Of a stretch of DNA of 64,000 nucleotides, positions 47,797 to 57,535 are shown piece after piece. A program made the translations under genes and the position numbers. Numbering within the stretch: the stretch's first letter is position 1; every line of letters begins with the position of its first letter. The notes under the pieces were generated by a model. The model searched no databases and was not told the DNA's origin. It saw only the letters and a list, made by a program, of their open reading frames with translations. The stretch is taken from assembly GCF_014898815.1 (NCBI RefSeq), contig NW_026515544.1, forward strand, positions 3,100,001 to 3,164,000, written 5' to 3'. The DNA is from Panonychus citri. Its lineage: Eukaryota; Arthropoda; Arachnida; Trombidiformes; Tetranychidae.

Positions 47797-48030
47797 ATTA
47801 ATCAGTTGTTAATTAATAATTAAGTTTAATTTAACTTAGTAATCAGATTAAGATGATGATCAACCCAATGACCAACTTAATGATTAATGTGATTAACTTG
47901 GTGATTAATTGTATCAATTTTATGATTAAATTCAACACTTTATATATACAATTTACTAATTGTGATTAAGTGAAGTTGATGGAGATGAAGATGGAGATAG
48001 AGATGGAGATGAAGATGGAGATGGAGATGA
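47797..48030 (+). repeat. Left inverted terminal repeat of the Merlin element
   Basis: Pairs with 49095-49328 on the opposite strand. Contains the shared words listed under the element and ends inward in a GATGGA-type hexamer array. The transposase stop codon lies inside this repeat. Confidence 0.75.
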
Positions 48031-48947
48031 GGGAGATACTGGTGGAGGTGAAGAGCCAAAAGGTCCATGATACCATGTAGATATTAAACTTAGAATTTTT
48101 ATAAATTTCTCCGTAATATTGAGGCCACGTAAATTATTTATTCTGTAAACGGCTTCGAAAAAATGATCATCTCTCATTTCTCCGTTAGCCGATTTTGGTA
48201 CAATGTCTTTAATCAACTTCCATAAATTTTCAACAGATTGAGTATGAACTTCCTTCCGCTCAGGGTCTACGTAATTTTTTGTGTTGATGTTTAACCCAAA
48301 TAGATCATTATAACTTACCATCTGTCATGATTAATTGTTATTGAACAATTTATTTTAATTTTATTTCTCTTTTTCGTCAAAACAACAAATACTTTTTTTG
48401 TACTTCTTTCAATCCCACCGATGAACCAAATTTGATCTTTCTCAGTACTTGATAGACGACCCTTATGATATTTGCGAGTATAAAGATGTGTTTCGTCAAT
48501 TTCAACAGTCTCACCAACACCACCTAATTTTTGTCCAGAATTAACCACAGCATCAACACACACCTTACGTATTGCATCAAAATAATTAACGATGGTGACT
48601 TCACTTATTCCAGTAAGTGTTGAAACTTGTCCAACACCAAAGTTATGACACCAATAATATATTAATATTAAACAGTCAATTAGTGATAACTTTTTACCAT
48701 CGAACCAAGTATTGTGTGTCCAAGATACACTTTTTCGGCACTTTTTGCACCGGAAGATGTAGCCGAGTTTTGTTTTCTTTGCTTTCGTTGGTACCATTAC
48801 ACCTCCACATTTTGCTAAGCATTCATAGCTTTTTAATTTGGGTAATAATCCACTTTCCTCACAAAACTTTATTCCATTAACTGATTCACCGTTAACAATT
48901 ATTTTTTCACTAAAATTAGTAGGTTTGAGATTGACCAATTTAAACAT
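47956..48947 (-). pseudogene. Merlin (IS1595/ISXO2-like) transposase, frameshifted
   Basis: Two overlapping minus-strand frames, 48315-48947 and 47956-48321, together give one DDE transposase. The first has a zinc-binding start (C43, C47, C67, C70 of the frame), a helix-turn-helix-like region (STLTGISEVTIVNYF), VEIDETH with the first Asp (D151), IWFIGGIERSTKKVF, and HDRW with the second Asp (D208), then hits TAA. The second continues one base back with YNDLF, YVDPERKEVHTQSVENLW, which supplies the catalytic Glu. A one-base deletion after the Trp codon, or -1 frameshifting, explains the break. The C-terminal Ser/Pro tail is coded by the GATGGA array of the inverted repeat. Probably inactive, but only lightly decayed. 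Confidence 0.82.
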
Positions 48948-49094
48948 GGTAAAAGAAAAATATAAAATTGATTGTTATTGATTAAGTGTAAAAAACAAAA
49001 TGAACAATCAACAATCAACAATTTAGCAAGTTAACTTTTAAACTATTTAATTTATATTTTTCATTGGAAATATTCGGAGTATTTAATTAACTTA

Positions 49095-49328
49095 ATATTC
49101 TTCATTTCAATCTTCATCTCCATCTTCATCTCCATCTTCATCTTCATCTCCATCTTCATGTTCAACTTAATCACAATTAGTAAATTGTAAAAATATATAA
49201 AGTGTTGAATGGACAAAGTTGATCAATGTTAATCACCAAGTTAATCATCAATTAGTTGTCAAATCATCATCTAATCATGATTACTAAGTTAAATTAAACT
49301 TAATTATTTAATTAACAATTAGATTAAT
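49095..49328 (-). repeat. Right inverted terminal repeat of the Merlin element
   Basis: Reverse-complement partner of the left repeat. The hexamer array (about 49106-49160) lies inward, toward the transposase start, and the AT-rich word ATAATTAAGTTTAATTTAAC is at about 49288-49310. Confidence 0.75.
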
Positions 49329-49407
49329 TGTTAGTCAAGTGTTAATCCAAATTATGTTATTTTTTTTTCTACTTGAGAGGAAAGTTAATAAACATTTTAA
49401 ACTAATA

Positions 49408-49440
49408 ACCAAACTATAGTCACAATCAAAATTCAAAGTC
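49408..49440 (+). repeat. Direct repeat right of the Merlin element
   Basis: Partner of 47723-47749. Both copies lie in the POLRMT/NSUN5 promoter gap, so they could be an old duplication of promoter DNA or the outer ends of a larger element. Confidence 0.6.
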
Positions 49441-50013
49441 CACGGAAAATTATTCAAAACAATCAAATGAAATTCGAGGTTTTTTTGTGGATGTTTCATG
49501 TATACGAACACAATTAAAAATGTATCGAGTGAATGTTCAACGAATGAAATTAAATCCTCGAGAATAATTGTATCAATTTAATGAGAAATTAACTAACAAT
49601 TAACATACATGATTAAGTTAAGTTCTTGAGCCAAACTGAATGATGAAAAGAAAAGCGATAGCTGCGCCATCTGTTTTTGAGAATAGAATTTAAACTTCCC
49701 GCTGTGAACTGTTTCTATGGTTACTTACCTTTAAAACGTTTTGTTTGTGTTGATGTTTCAACTCACATGTTACAATTAATTGTCTCTTAATTGTTACCAT
49801 TTATTAATTTAATTTGCTCTTTTTTATACCTCATTAAGTAACGTACTTTGTTAATTAACTGTGAGTATGATTATAATCTTTAAAATGTTCTTATGTTAAT
49901 TCTAAGTTTTGTTTTTCCATTTGTTACTTGATCTTATATTTTTCTCTTGAAATTTTTTCTCAAAACTCATCAGATTTTTTTTCTCTGTTTGGTTAATTAT
50001 TTCAGTTCAAAAA

Positions 50014-51469
50014 ATGACAACTGATTTAACTACAATTGAAACTAAATATCGGGAAGCTGCTTTGATTCTTAAACGAATTGATACTAAAAAACTGAGCTTG
50101 AAAAAATGTATCTCCAATTTATCGGATTCTCTTTCTCCCTTGGTAACTAATATTTTTTTCTTTTAGCGATTTACTAATGATTCTTTCTTTTCTTTATTCT
50201 TTTCTTTTTTTTCGTTTAGGAAAAGAAAGCAATTTATGCTTTAGCTATCAATGCTGAAAAGAATAAAGAATCCATCAATAAGATGAAAAAGTTCTGTATT
50301 GATGAAAGTCAACAGGCTCTTGATCCATATTTGTTATCGGTGTTACTTGGAAAGTTAATATTTGAACGGAAAGTTGCTCTTTACTCTTTACCTCAAGGAA
50401 TTGCTGAGACTGATTTTATTGTCGAGCATAGAAGGAAATTAGCATCAATGAAAGCCCGTCAGCAAGAAACTCAAACACATATTTATTTGCGAATAAATAA
50501 ATTGAAAACTCAGATTGAAGAGATAATTCCAGTTCTACTTTGCAATGGATTTAATCACAATGAAACGAAAAGTGATTGCTTTGAAACGTAACGAACAATT
50601 GAATTTTAACAATTTTCAAATGATTAATTTTATTTTTAAATTTGTTTTCCAGTTTTGTGACTAATTGTCATGCTTTAAAGATGAGGAGTTTCATGAGAGA
50701 TTTTCATTTTCAAGATGAGCTTCTTGTATTCCGACCTGCTGCCACCAAATACTTGACATGTTTGGACATTTATAAATCGGGAAAGATAATCATCCAAGAT
50801 AAGGCCAGTTTATTAGCTGTTAAAGCCATGGGATTACAAGAAAACATGAACATACTGGACGTTTGTTGTGCTCCTGGAACCAAAACCGCAGCTATGGCCG
50901 CTTGTATGAAAAACGAAGGTCAAATTGTATCAATTGATAGAGATTCAAATCGATTGGGTGAAATGAAGGTTCTATTGGATCGACTTGGTGTTAAATGTTG
51001 TAAAACAGTTCATGGTGATTTTATTGAAATTGCTTCACAGTATCTTGGTGAAGATATTGATGTCCTTCTTTTAGATCCTTCATGTTCCGGAACAGGGCGG
51101 CCCGAAATGTCCAGAGATCAGGTTGATACTCACAGAATAGGTAAACTCGCCGGTTTTCAGACTCTCATGTTGAAAACAGCGTTCACTTTGGGAGCCAAGA
51201 AGTTACTCTATTCAACATGTTCAGTTGATATGTTTGAAAATGAAGTGGTCATTTCAACTGCAATGAATGAATCACCTGAAGCTGCTAATTATCAGATTGT
51301 TGATCCAATGCCTGATTGGCCTATGAGAAGTGAATCTACATTCCCGTTTGCAGACAAAGTAATTAGATCGGATAAAACACTTTTGACCCGAGGATTTTTC
51401 TTCTGTTTATTTGAACGAATAAAAGCAAATGTCAAATCGAAAGGAAAGAAACGGAAAAACAAAATTTAA
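50014..51469 (+). CDS. NSUN5: NSUN5, 25S/28S rRNA cytosine-5 methyltransferase
   Basis: Exons 50014-50142, 50220-50587 and 50653-51469 join in frame to 437 residues (human about 429). NSUN5 (yeast Rcm1) places m5C on large-subunit rRNA in the nucleolus. The N-terminal helical part has KKAIYALAINAEKNK and LLSVLLGKLIF. The catalytic core has ILDVCCAPGTKTAAMAA for SAM binding, DPSCSGTG (motif IV cysteine) and LLYSTCSVDMFENEV (motif VI catalytic cysteine). GFFFCLFER closes the fold, and the tail is lysine-rich. The last intron is only 65 bp with donor GTAACG. The gene is divergent from POLRMT. Confidence 0.94.
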
Positions 51470-51741
51470 ATTTTCCACAATTTATCTAATTAAAAAGTTG
51501 TAAAATTAACAACCTGAAAAAATCATCAACTGGTTTAGTTAATCAACGACCAAGATAAATTTATTTAGTCTGAGGATTTTAAACTCAAAGATTCTATGAT
51601 TGATCAGATCGAGATTATTGAGTTTAATTATCAAAAACGTTAGTTCTTCTACATTATCTTTATGTAGAACCTCATAATATCCTTACTTTTTGGCCAAGTC
51701 TTTCCTTTTCTCGTCTTTTAGTCTAATTAATTGTTGTAATC

Positions 51742-52056
51742 ATGGAAGATCAAGAAAACCAAGAAGATCATTCAAGAGTTTCTTCTCGATCTTCAAATGA
51801 TCAACTCACTTCTGAACTTAAACGATTAGAACGACTTAGGTTACGACTTAAACGAAAACTTGAAAATTCAACCATTTTGGTCAATTCAGCCAAAGAAGAA
51901 TATAAAAGATTATTGAAGTTCTACAAAAACCATTTCAAGTATCGATGTGTCTACTGTCCATATTATTCGTGTAAACGTGTTAATTATCTTCGACACTTGA
52001 TTGTTTCCCATCTAAGGTCTCGAAATCTCCATATCGACAGATCAAAATCAAACTGA
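51742..52056 (+). CDS. Small basic protein with one C2H2 zinc-finger-like motif
   Basis: Single exon, 104 residues, ATG to stop. The N-terminus is acidic and Ser-rich. A charged helix follows (LTSELKRLERLRLRLKRKLE, likely coiled coil). Near the C-terminus is a finger-like motif, CVYCPYYSCKRVNYLRHL with a second His in VSHL, so C-x2-C...H-x4-H spacing is possible. It might bind nucleic acid; I cannot place it in a named family. It sits between NSUN5 and the phosphatase gene on the same strand, with short gaps, and its GC content is coding-like. Confidence 0.7.
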   Translation: MEDQENQEDHSRVSSRSSNDQLTSELKRLERLRLRLKRKLENSTILVNSAKEEYKRLLKFYKNHFKYRCVYCPYYSCKRVNYLRHLIVSHLRSRNLHIDRSKSN

Positions 52057-52366
52057 AAAATATCAAGACTTTGACTGCCTTTTGATTATCCGAACTTTTT
52101 TTTTACTATTTCTATTCACAATTAATCGACAACTTTTTGCTTAATTCTTCAAATTAACTTTCCAAATTGTTCCTTAATTATATTTCATTTCTTTGGCTGT
52201 TGAAGCTGATTTGCTGTTCTCTCTTCTTCCTCTTCTTCCTCTTCATCTCTTCCTCTTTAAACGTTATCCTTTAATCAGCTGATTGAAATTCTCTGTTTCA
52301 AAAGCTTTTCTGTTCTTGTGTTTTTCTTGTTGTTTCTTAATCCAGACAATCAACTAATCATCCACC
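52057..52366. other. Short gap before the ALPH gene
   Basis: 310 bp, with a pyrimidine run (CTTCTTCCTCTT repeats at about 52220-52260), likely the ALPH promoter and 5' UTR. Confidence 0.5.
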
Positions 52367-53221
52367 ATGTCTGGGATGCTATTTAATCTATTCTATTTGG
52401 TTCGATCAAGATTCTTCTCCACTGGTCAAATTAGTAAATCAATCCATCCATGGGATATTCCTCTTCCACCAGTGTTACACCGGACATTGGAAAAAAGCTT
52501 CACCGATAATTACGATGAGATTCTGATTCTTGGTGATATTCATGGTTGTTTCGATGAGATGTTCGAGTGTATCCAAAGTGCTCATCGCGATAATAATAGT
52601 AAAATATTGAAAATATTTGTCGGTGATTTGGTAAACAAAGGAGAGAAACATTTACAGGTATTAGAATACCTAATGAGTGATGAAGCAAAGGATTGTATCT
52701 GCATTCGTGGTAATCATGATGAGAAAGTAATTAGAGAATATCTTAAATTGCAAAAAGAATCGAAAACATCCCAACCCGTTTACGAATGGATTAAAAATCT
52801 AAACGAACAACAATTAAATTTCCTCATTAATCTTCCCTATACTCTAACATTACCTGCTTTAAATATAACAATTGTTCACGCTGGTTTAATTCCTGGTTTA
52901 CCCTTGGAAGACAATCAACCATTTGATATGGTTAATATGAGGAATTTGATTAAAGATGATTCATCTAATTCTTATATCCCAGTTAGACAAGGAAAGGAGG
53001 GTGAACCATGGGCATCGCTTTGGAATGGTCCTAATCACGTTTATTTTGGGCATGACGCTAAAAGAGGTCATCAACTACATCGATTAGCGACTGGACTGGA
53101 CACTGGATGTGTTTATGGTAAACAATTAACAGCGATCTTCGTTCAGGGTCCAAGAAAAGGGACTTATATCACAATCAACGCCAAGAAAGTTTACCAACCA
53201 ATTACAGGCGCTAACGATTAG
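52367..53221 (+). CDS. ApaH-like phosphatase (ALPH), PPP superfamily
   Basis: Single exon, 284 residues. It belongs to the ApaH-like branch of PPP metallophosphatases, related to bacterial diadenosine tetraphosphatase; a trypanosome member is an mRNA decapping enzyme. Metal-site motifs are all present: GDIHG (about 57-61), GDLVNKG, GNHDEK, and VHAGL. The ApaH-like end is also there: VYFGHDAKRG and LATGLDTGCVYGKQLTA. The N-terminus, MSGMLFNLFYLVRSRFFSTG, is Arg/Ser/Phe-rich without acidic residues and looks like a mitochondrial presequence. The substrate in this animal is unknown. It ends 162 bp from the convergent acyl-CoA oxidase gene. Confidence 0.88.
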   Translation: MSGMLFNLFYLVRSRFFSTGQISKSIHPWDIPLPPVLHRTLEKSFTDNYDEILILGDIHGCFDEMFECIQSAHRDNNSKILKIFVGDLVNKGEKHLQVLEYLMSDEAKDCICIRGNHDEKVIREYLKLQKESKTSQPVYEWIKNLNEQQLNFLINLPYTLTLPALNITIVHAGLIPGLPLEDNQPFDMVNMRNLIKDDSSNSYIPVRQGKEGEPWASLWNGPNHVYFGHDAKRGHQLHRLATGLDTGCVYGKQLTAIFVQGPRKGTYITINAKKVYQPITGAND

Positions 53222-53382
53222 AAATCAAATCGTTTAACCGAAAAAAAAAGTTCAATTTAAATCTTGATAATCTAACAATGTAATACTTATTCAAAAGTAA
53301 TTGCTACACATTAATGTATTTCTTAAATTATATCATATGAGTTTGAACTATTTATTTAAGTTAATTAGTTGATTTACGATTA

Positions 53383-55503
53383 TTACAACTTCGGTTTAAC
53401 ATTTACAGTTAATTCCTCGAGCCATTCTGGTCGGTCAAAAGCGCCTTTGGCATTTTTTAAAGCGGAAAATATGTTATCATAAATTTTACCATCGGATAAT
53501 CCTAATGATGAATTAAGGATATGATCTGGTGGAGAAAATGAATCAACCAAAGCAACTGAATTATCCTTTAAATCATAACACAATTGAAGAATCAATTCCT
53601 TGATTATCGTCGGGGTTCCGGTAATCAATTCACTTCCAGTTGATTGTGACTTTGGAAGTGACAAGTAACCAGATTCATAAAGTATCGATAAATGTTTCTC
53701 GATTGACCAAAGACCATAAAGAAGACCTAATTGTTTGAGAACTTTAATTATCTCTTTGGGTGCATGATTAAAATTGATTAGAAATGATTGGTAACGATTA
53801 AGAGCTTCTAATTCAAAGAAGACGATTGATAAGCTTCGTAAATAGTAAACTTGAGTTGCGTTTTTAGCGGCGAATTGATCACCTAATTGTTCAGTTTTTC
53901 GTAACAATTTAGAGTAACTTAAACGTAATAAATAACAAACAAGAAATTGGTAAGCATTTAACACTCCGGTTATATCATTAAGTTGATTGTTATTTGATTT
54001 TTTATCCATAATTGCATCAATTGAATCAATAAAATTAACCGAACCAAAAGGTGACCTGATTGGTTTTCCCGTTTCAACCTTTTCCTTGTAGTATTTAATC
54101 AGATAGTTACTTGTCTGTTGAAGGAGGACATTGTTATCACCTTCGTAAGTGACATTAGCATCGTGGTCATTTCTCAGGTCACCAAATCTAGCGGCTTTCA
54201 AGTAACCATATCCACCACAACATTCCCGACACTCTTGAATTGTATCCATGGCTATCCAGGTGACCATTGCCTTGCCCACTGAAGACAGTGAATGAATCTC
54301 AGCACCCATGGCGGAAATATCGGTGCCAGGAACGCGAACCATTTTGGCCAAGTAAAACTGAACGAAATCACGATAAAATGAGCCAAAAAAGTTATGGAAC
54401 ACAAATGAAACCGCTAGATAAGGTATTAACCTCCATTGTTGACTTTGATAGTCGATTATTGGTATTTCCTCGCCATTCGCTGGACCAAACTGCCGACGAA
54501 TAGCTGAATATCTAATTGCAATGGTCAACGCTGACTGCATATTGGTAACACCAAATTGGATAATAAACAAGCGACCTGATGAAAGGACACCCAAAGTTGA
54601 GCCGATTCTTTCGCTTTTATCTTTGACCTGAGAGATGTACTTTCCCTCCGCTGTAACATCTGAGCTGCGACTAAGCAAGGCTGACTTTGGTACTCGATAG
54701 TTGTTGAAGGTCATAAAACCATTGTCTAACCCATTAAGACCCACTTTTGCGCCCATGTCGCCGATGACGATCCCGGGAAAGGTTTCAAATGTGGTTGAGT
54801 CACGAACAGGAACAAGAAATGAGTGTAATCCATGGCAAACACCATCTTCTGTGTAGAGTTGAGCAAAAACGACCGCATGAGTTGCCGACTGGCCTAAAAC
54901 ACCAGACCAAACTTTAGTCGCTTCCAAGTTTGGAGTATTAAAAATGAAACACTGATCCTTTGGATCAAAAGTTGCCGATGTTTTCAATGCCTTGGTGTTA
55001 CTTCCGTGTGCCAGTTCCGTTATACTGAGAGCTCCGAGGCCTTTAAAGTTCATCACATCGACAATTAACTCTGAATTGCGGCCGCTTTTATCAGATTTAC
55101 AGGCAAGAACAAAATATTCATAGGAAAGTGTCCGTTTAACAATTAAAGACCAAGAAAACTGACCAATTGCCTGAACAAAAGTTGGAATCCTAAAAGGTTG
55201 ACTTAGATCTTCATCTTCGGAAGACAATTTATAATCAACTAAATGCTTCAATCGAGCAAAAGTTAATTGTCTCTCCTCATCTCGACTATACTCGTCCCAA
55301 GGATTTTGATGGAAAACGGGATCTGATCTTAACATGGACCAAATTTGATTCTTATAACGAATAACATAATCACCTTCGAGAACAAGTTTCATCATCTTCC
55401 AATCAAAGGTTGCCCTTGACCGCCACTCATCAAGCGGACCCTTCGGCCAATCGGGTAGACAATCAGCAACAAGATCAACATTTAATTCAGTTGATGAAAA
55501 CAT
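53383..55503 (-). CDS. ACOX3: Peroxisomal acyl-CoA oxidase, ACOX3 type
   Basis: Intronless, 706 residues. ACOX enzymes perform the first, H2O2-producing step of peroxisomal beta-oxidation; the ACOX3 type handles branched-chain (pristanoyl) CoA. Features: N-terminal PKGPLDEWRSRATFDWK as in ACOX3, ITELAHGSNTKALKT in the FAD/acyl-CoA domain, IRYSAIRRQFG, QECRECCGGYGYL, and YEGDNNVLLQQTSNYL, plus a helical C-terminal domain. The last residues are PKL, a plausible weak PTS1 in place of the canonical SKL. The ATG at 55503 is chosen because the open frame extends upstream 30 codons only from a TTG. The missing introns are unusual for this family and may mean an ancient retrocopy or intron loss. Confidence 0.93.
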   Translation of the reverse strand: MFSSTELNVDLVADCLPDWPKGPLDEWRSRATFDWKMMKLVLEGDYVIRYKNQIWSMLRSDPVFHQNPWDEYSRDEERQLTFARLKHLVDYKLSSEDEDLSQPFRIPTFVQAIGQFSWSLIVKRTLSYEYFVLACKSDKSGRNSELIVDVMNFKGLGALSITELAHGSNTKALKTSATFDPKDQCFIFNTPNLEATKVWSGVLGQSATHAVVFAQLYTEDGVCHGLHSFLVPVRDSTTFETFPGIVIGDMGAKVGLNGLDNGFMTFNNYRVPKSALLSRSSDVTAEGKYISQVKDKSERIGSTLGVLSSGRLFIIQFGVTNMQSALTIAIRYSAIRRQFGPANGEEIPIIDYQSQQWRLIPYLAVSFVFHNFFGSFYRDFVQFYLAKMVRVPGTDISAMGAEIHSLSSVGKAMVTWIAMDTIQECRECCGGYGYLKAARFGDLRNDHDANVTYEGDNNVLLQQTSNYLIKYYKEKVETGKPIRSPFGSVNFIDSIDAIMDKKSNNNQLNDITGVLNAYQFLVCYLLRLSYSKLLRKTEQLGDQFAAKNATQVYYLRSLSIVFFELEALNRYQSFLINFNHAPKEIIKVLKQLGLLYGLWSIEKHLSILYESGYLSLPKSQSTGSELITGTPTIIKELILQLCYDLKDNSVALVDSFSPPDHILNSSLGLSDGKIYDNIFSALKNAKGAFDRPEWLEELTVNVKPKL

Positions 55504-56682
55504 GATAACAATTAAACAAGAATCAACAGAAACAAAAATACAAAACGAATCCAATAAAATAGTCACAATCACAATTTGAATGAAACTGATCAAATGTCAA
55601 TAGCTGCAAATGTCTGAATCAACAAGAAGAGTTTTAATTGTGAGTGACTTTTGTTAAATTGTTGATTCGCAAAGATAAAGATGATTTGATTTTCCAACTA
55701 ACAATTAACTGACTGCAGTTACAATACATGAAAATTAGTTTCATGTCTTATTTAGTCAACTCCTTTTCACTTGCTTACCTTTATTATTGTATTTTAATTC
55801 AGTTAATTGTTAACATTCTGATTCGCTTGATTACTTTGCTTCGTCTGTTCATTAGAATTGCTATAATTATTATATCATTTCCTTACAATTAACTTTTCCT
55901 TACCTTCAAAATGTATTAATTTTTCATCGTAATCATCACCAACCGTTAATCATTAACACCAATCTTAAATTAGTCAATTGATTTGACAAATTTTTCCTTC
56001 ATGATTTAAACTTTTCTTTGTTAAATTTGATCACAATTAATTAACACACAATTTTCATGTTCCTTGGGATAATAATTCATTTAGTATTCACGTTTTAATT
56101 GTTACTTTTTTCAACTAATTAAACTTAAAGCAGAAAAATGTGATTAGATTTTCACATTTCTGAAAATTTAACTGATTTTAATTGTTACTTTGATGATCAT
56201 GAACCGTTTTTCAACTTGCTTTTTAATTTAAGTTAGTTGATTAACAACAGAAATGCAAAGGATTAATCTGATTGTTGACAATTGAAACTAAGACATAATC
56301 AATAGTTTAATTGTAATTGAAAGTTAATCATAATCACCGATGAAAAAGGAAAATGATCTGTCGTTTTTTTCGTAAAATTTGATTTTTCATTCACTTCGAA
56401 TCTGATAGATCAGGTTCGACTTTTGTTTCGAACTCGCGACAAAGTTCAATCTTCTTTTCGTGGCCTAACCTCAAACGAGTTCACGAATCGTAAATGAAAA
56501 AAATACATTAACAGATAATCAGTAATCATATTCAACTCTTTGGTTGATAGAGAACCAGAATAATTGTGAGATAGTTTGTTACTGCAGAGAAATTATTTAT
56601 TTTTCAATAGCAATTGGAATAGACAATTGATATTGATTGTCAATTATCATTATGATTCTTCAATTAAGAAATGATTAGTTGG
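55504..56682. other. Intergenic, weak inverted repeat, no gene
   Basis: 1.2 kb of AT-rich DNA. A GC-richer patch at about 56380-56505 is flanked by imperfect inverted repeats (TTTTTCATTCACTTCGAA against the reverse of TCACGAATCGTAAATGAAAA) and may be a short transposon relic. Confidence 0.4.
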
Positions 56683-57535
56683 TTAATGGGTTGATTTTTG
56701 GCCGTATGGTAATTTCAATTCACTTGGTTTTTCTGATGGTTCGCAGACATCGAAAAGATCCCAACACAAATAGTTCTGAGTAGTTTTGTCGATCATATTA
56801 TCGGTGATTGAATTGAAATAAACAGAGTTAAGGTCGGAACATTTTTTATAATCTTCTTCACTTGGAACTGCGTCAGTTTTCATCCACCACAAACAACCAT
56901 TTTCAGCTAGAGCAGCGAAAGTATTAGCATAGTTTCCAGCGCCCATGTAAGTGACCGCAGCGATAATATCTTTACATTCCTTGCAAACGGCCTTATCATA
57001 AACTTTGGGAGGATTTTGTTTAGGTGTAACTGGAGCAGCGGGAAGATTTGGTAAACTAATGTCGAGGGTTGAATTAGCTTCACAGACACCATAGTAAGCA
57101 CAGAGTCCTTGCGCTCTACTTTGCCGTTCGATAAGAAGGTCAAATGAAGCCTCGAATACTTTAACATAAGAATCGCAAGATCCTTCAGGAGTTGGGTATT
57201 TACTACAACGCTCCTTAAGTTCAGGTAAGAACTCATTTTGAGCTAATCTCAAATCAGTTATATCCGATATGACTTCAGACATGCAAACCTCACAAGGAGC
57301 CTTTCCTTTAGCCCAATCACCAAATTTAGATCCACTCCAAAGAGCATCACAATAATCTAACGAAAGAAAAAAAAAGAAATCGAAACAATTAGTACAATCT
57401 ATTCATCTTTAGATTCCCAGAGAAAAAAAATTTAATCGTCAAATTTACTAATGAGTACGGTTGACATAAGTAAATGTATTAATACTTACATGATGAAATG
57501 ACGACGACAAAAGTTACAGCTAAGAAATGGTTCAT
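56683..57535 (-). CDS. Secreted protein with two saposin-B-like domains
   Basis: Two exons, 57490-57535 and 56683-57356, join in frame to 239 residues. Exon 1 is a signal peptide (MNHFLAVTFVVVISS). The mature protein has two saposin-type units. The first starts at PCEVCMSEV, continues through ERCSKY and GSCDSY, and ends CAYYGVC. The second starts at VCKECKDII, has NGCLWWM and KKCSDL, and ends LCWDLFDVC. The C-x2-C, C...C, C...C spacing is that of saposin B folds, which bind lipids in lysosomes or outside cells. A proline-rich linker (LPAAPVTPKQNPPK) joins them. Two domains are fewer than in prosaposin. The precise role is unknown. Confidence 0.85.

Larger units (their letters stand above)
47797..49328. 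mobile_element. Merlin-type DNA transposon with long inverted ends
   Basis: About 1.53 kb bounded by inverted repeats of roughly 230 bp. The left end has ATAATTAAGTTTAATTTAAC and CAATTTACTAATTGTGATTA, and both occur in the same order on the opposite strand at the right end, with indels between them. The inner part of each repeat is a GATGGA/GATGAA array (about 47975-48030 and 49106-49160). The interior codes an IS1016/IS1595-like (Merlin) transposase on the minus strand. It lies in the divergent gap between POLRMT and NSUN5. Exact ends and the target duplication (8-9 bp expected for Merlin) could not be fixed by eye. Confidence 0.8.
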
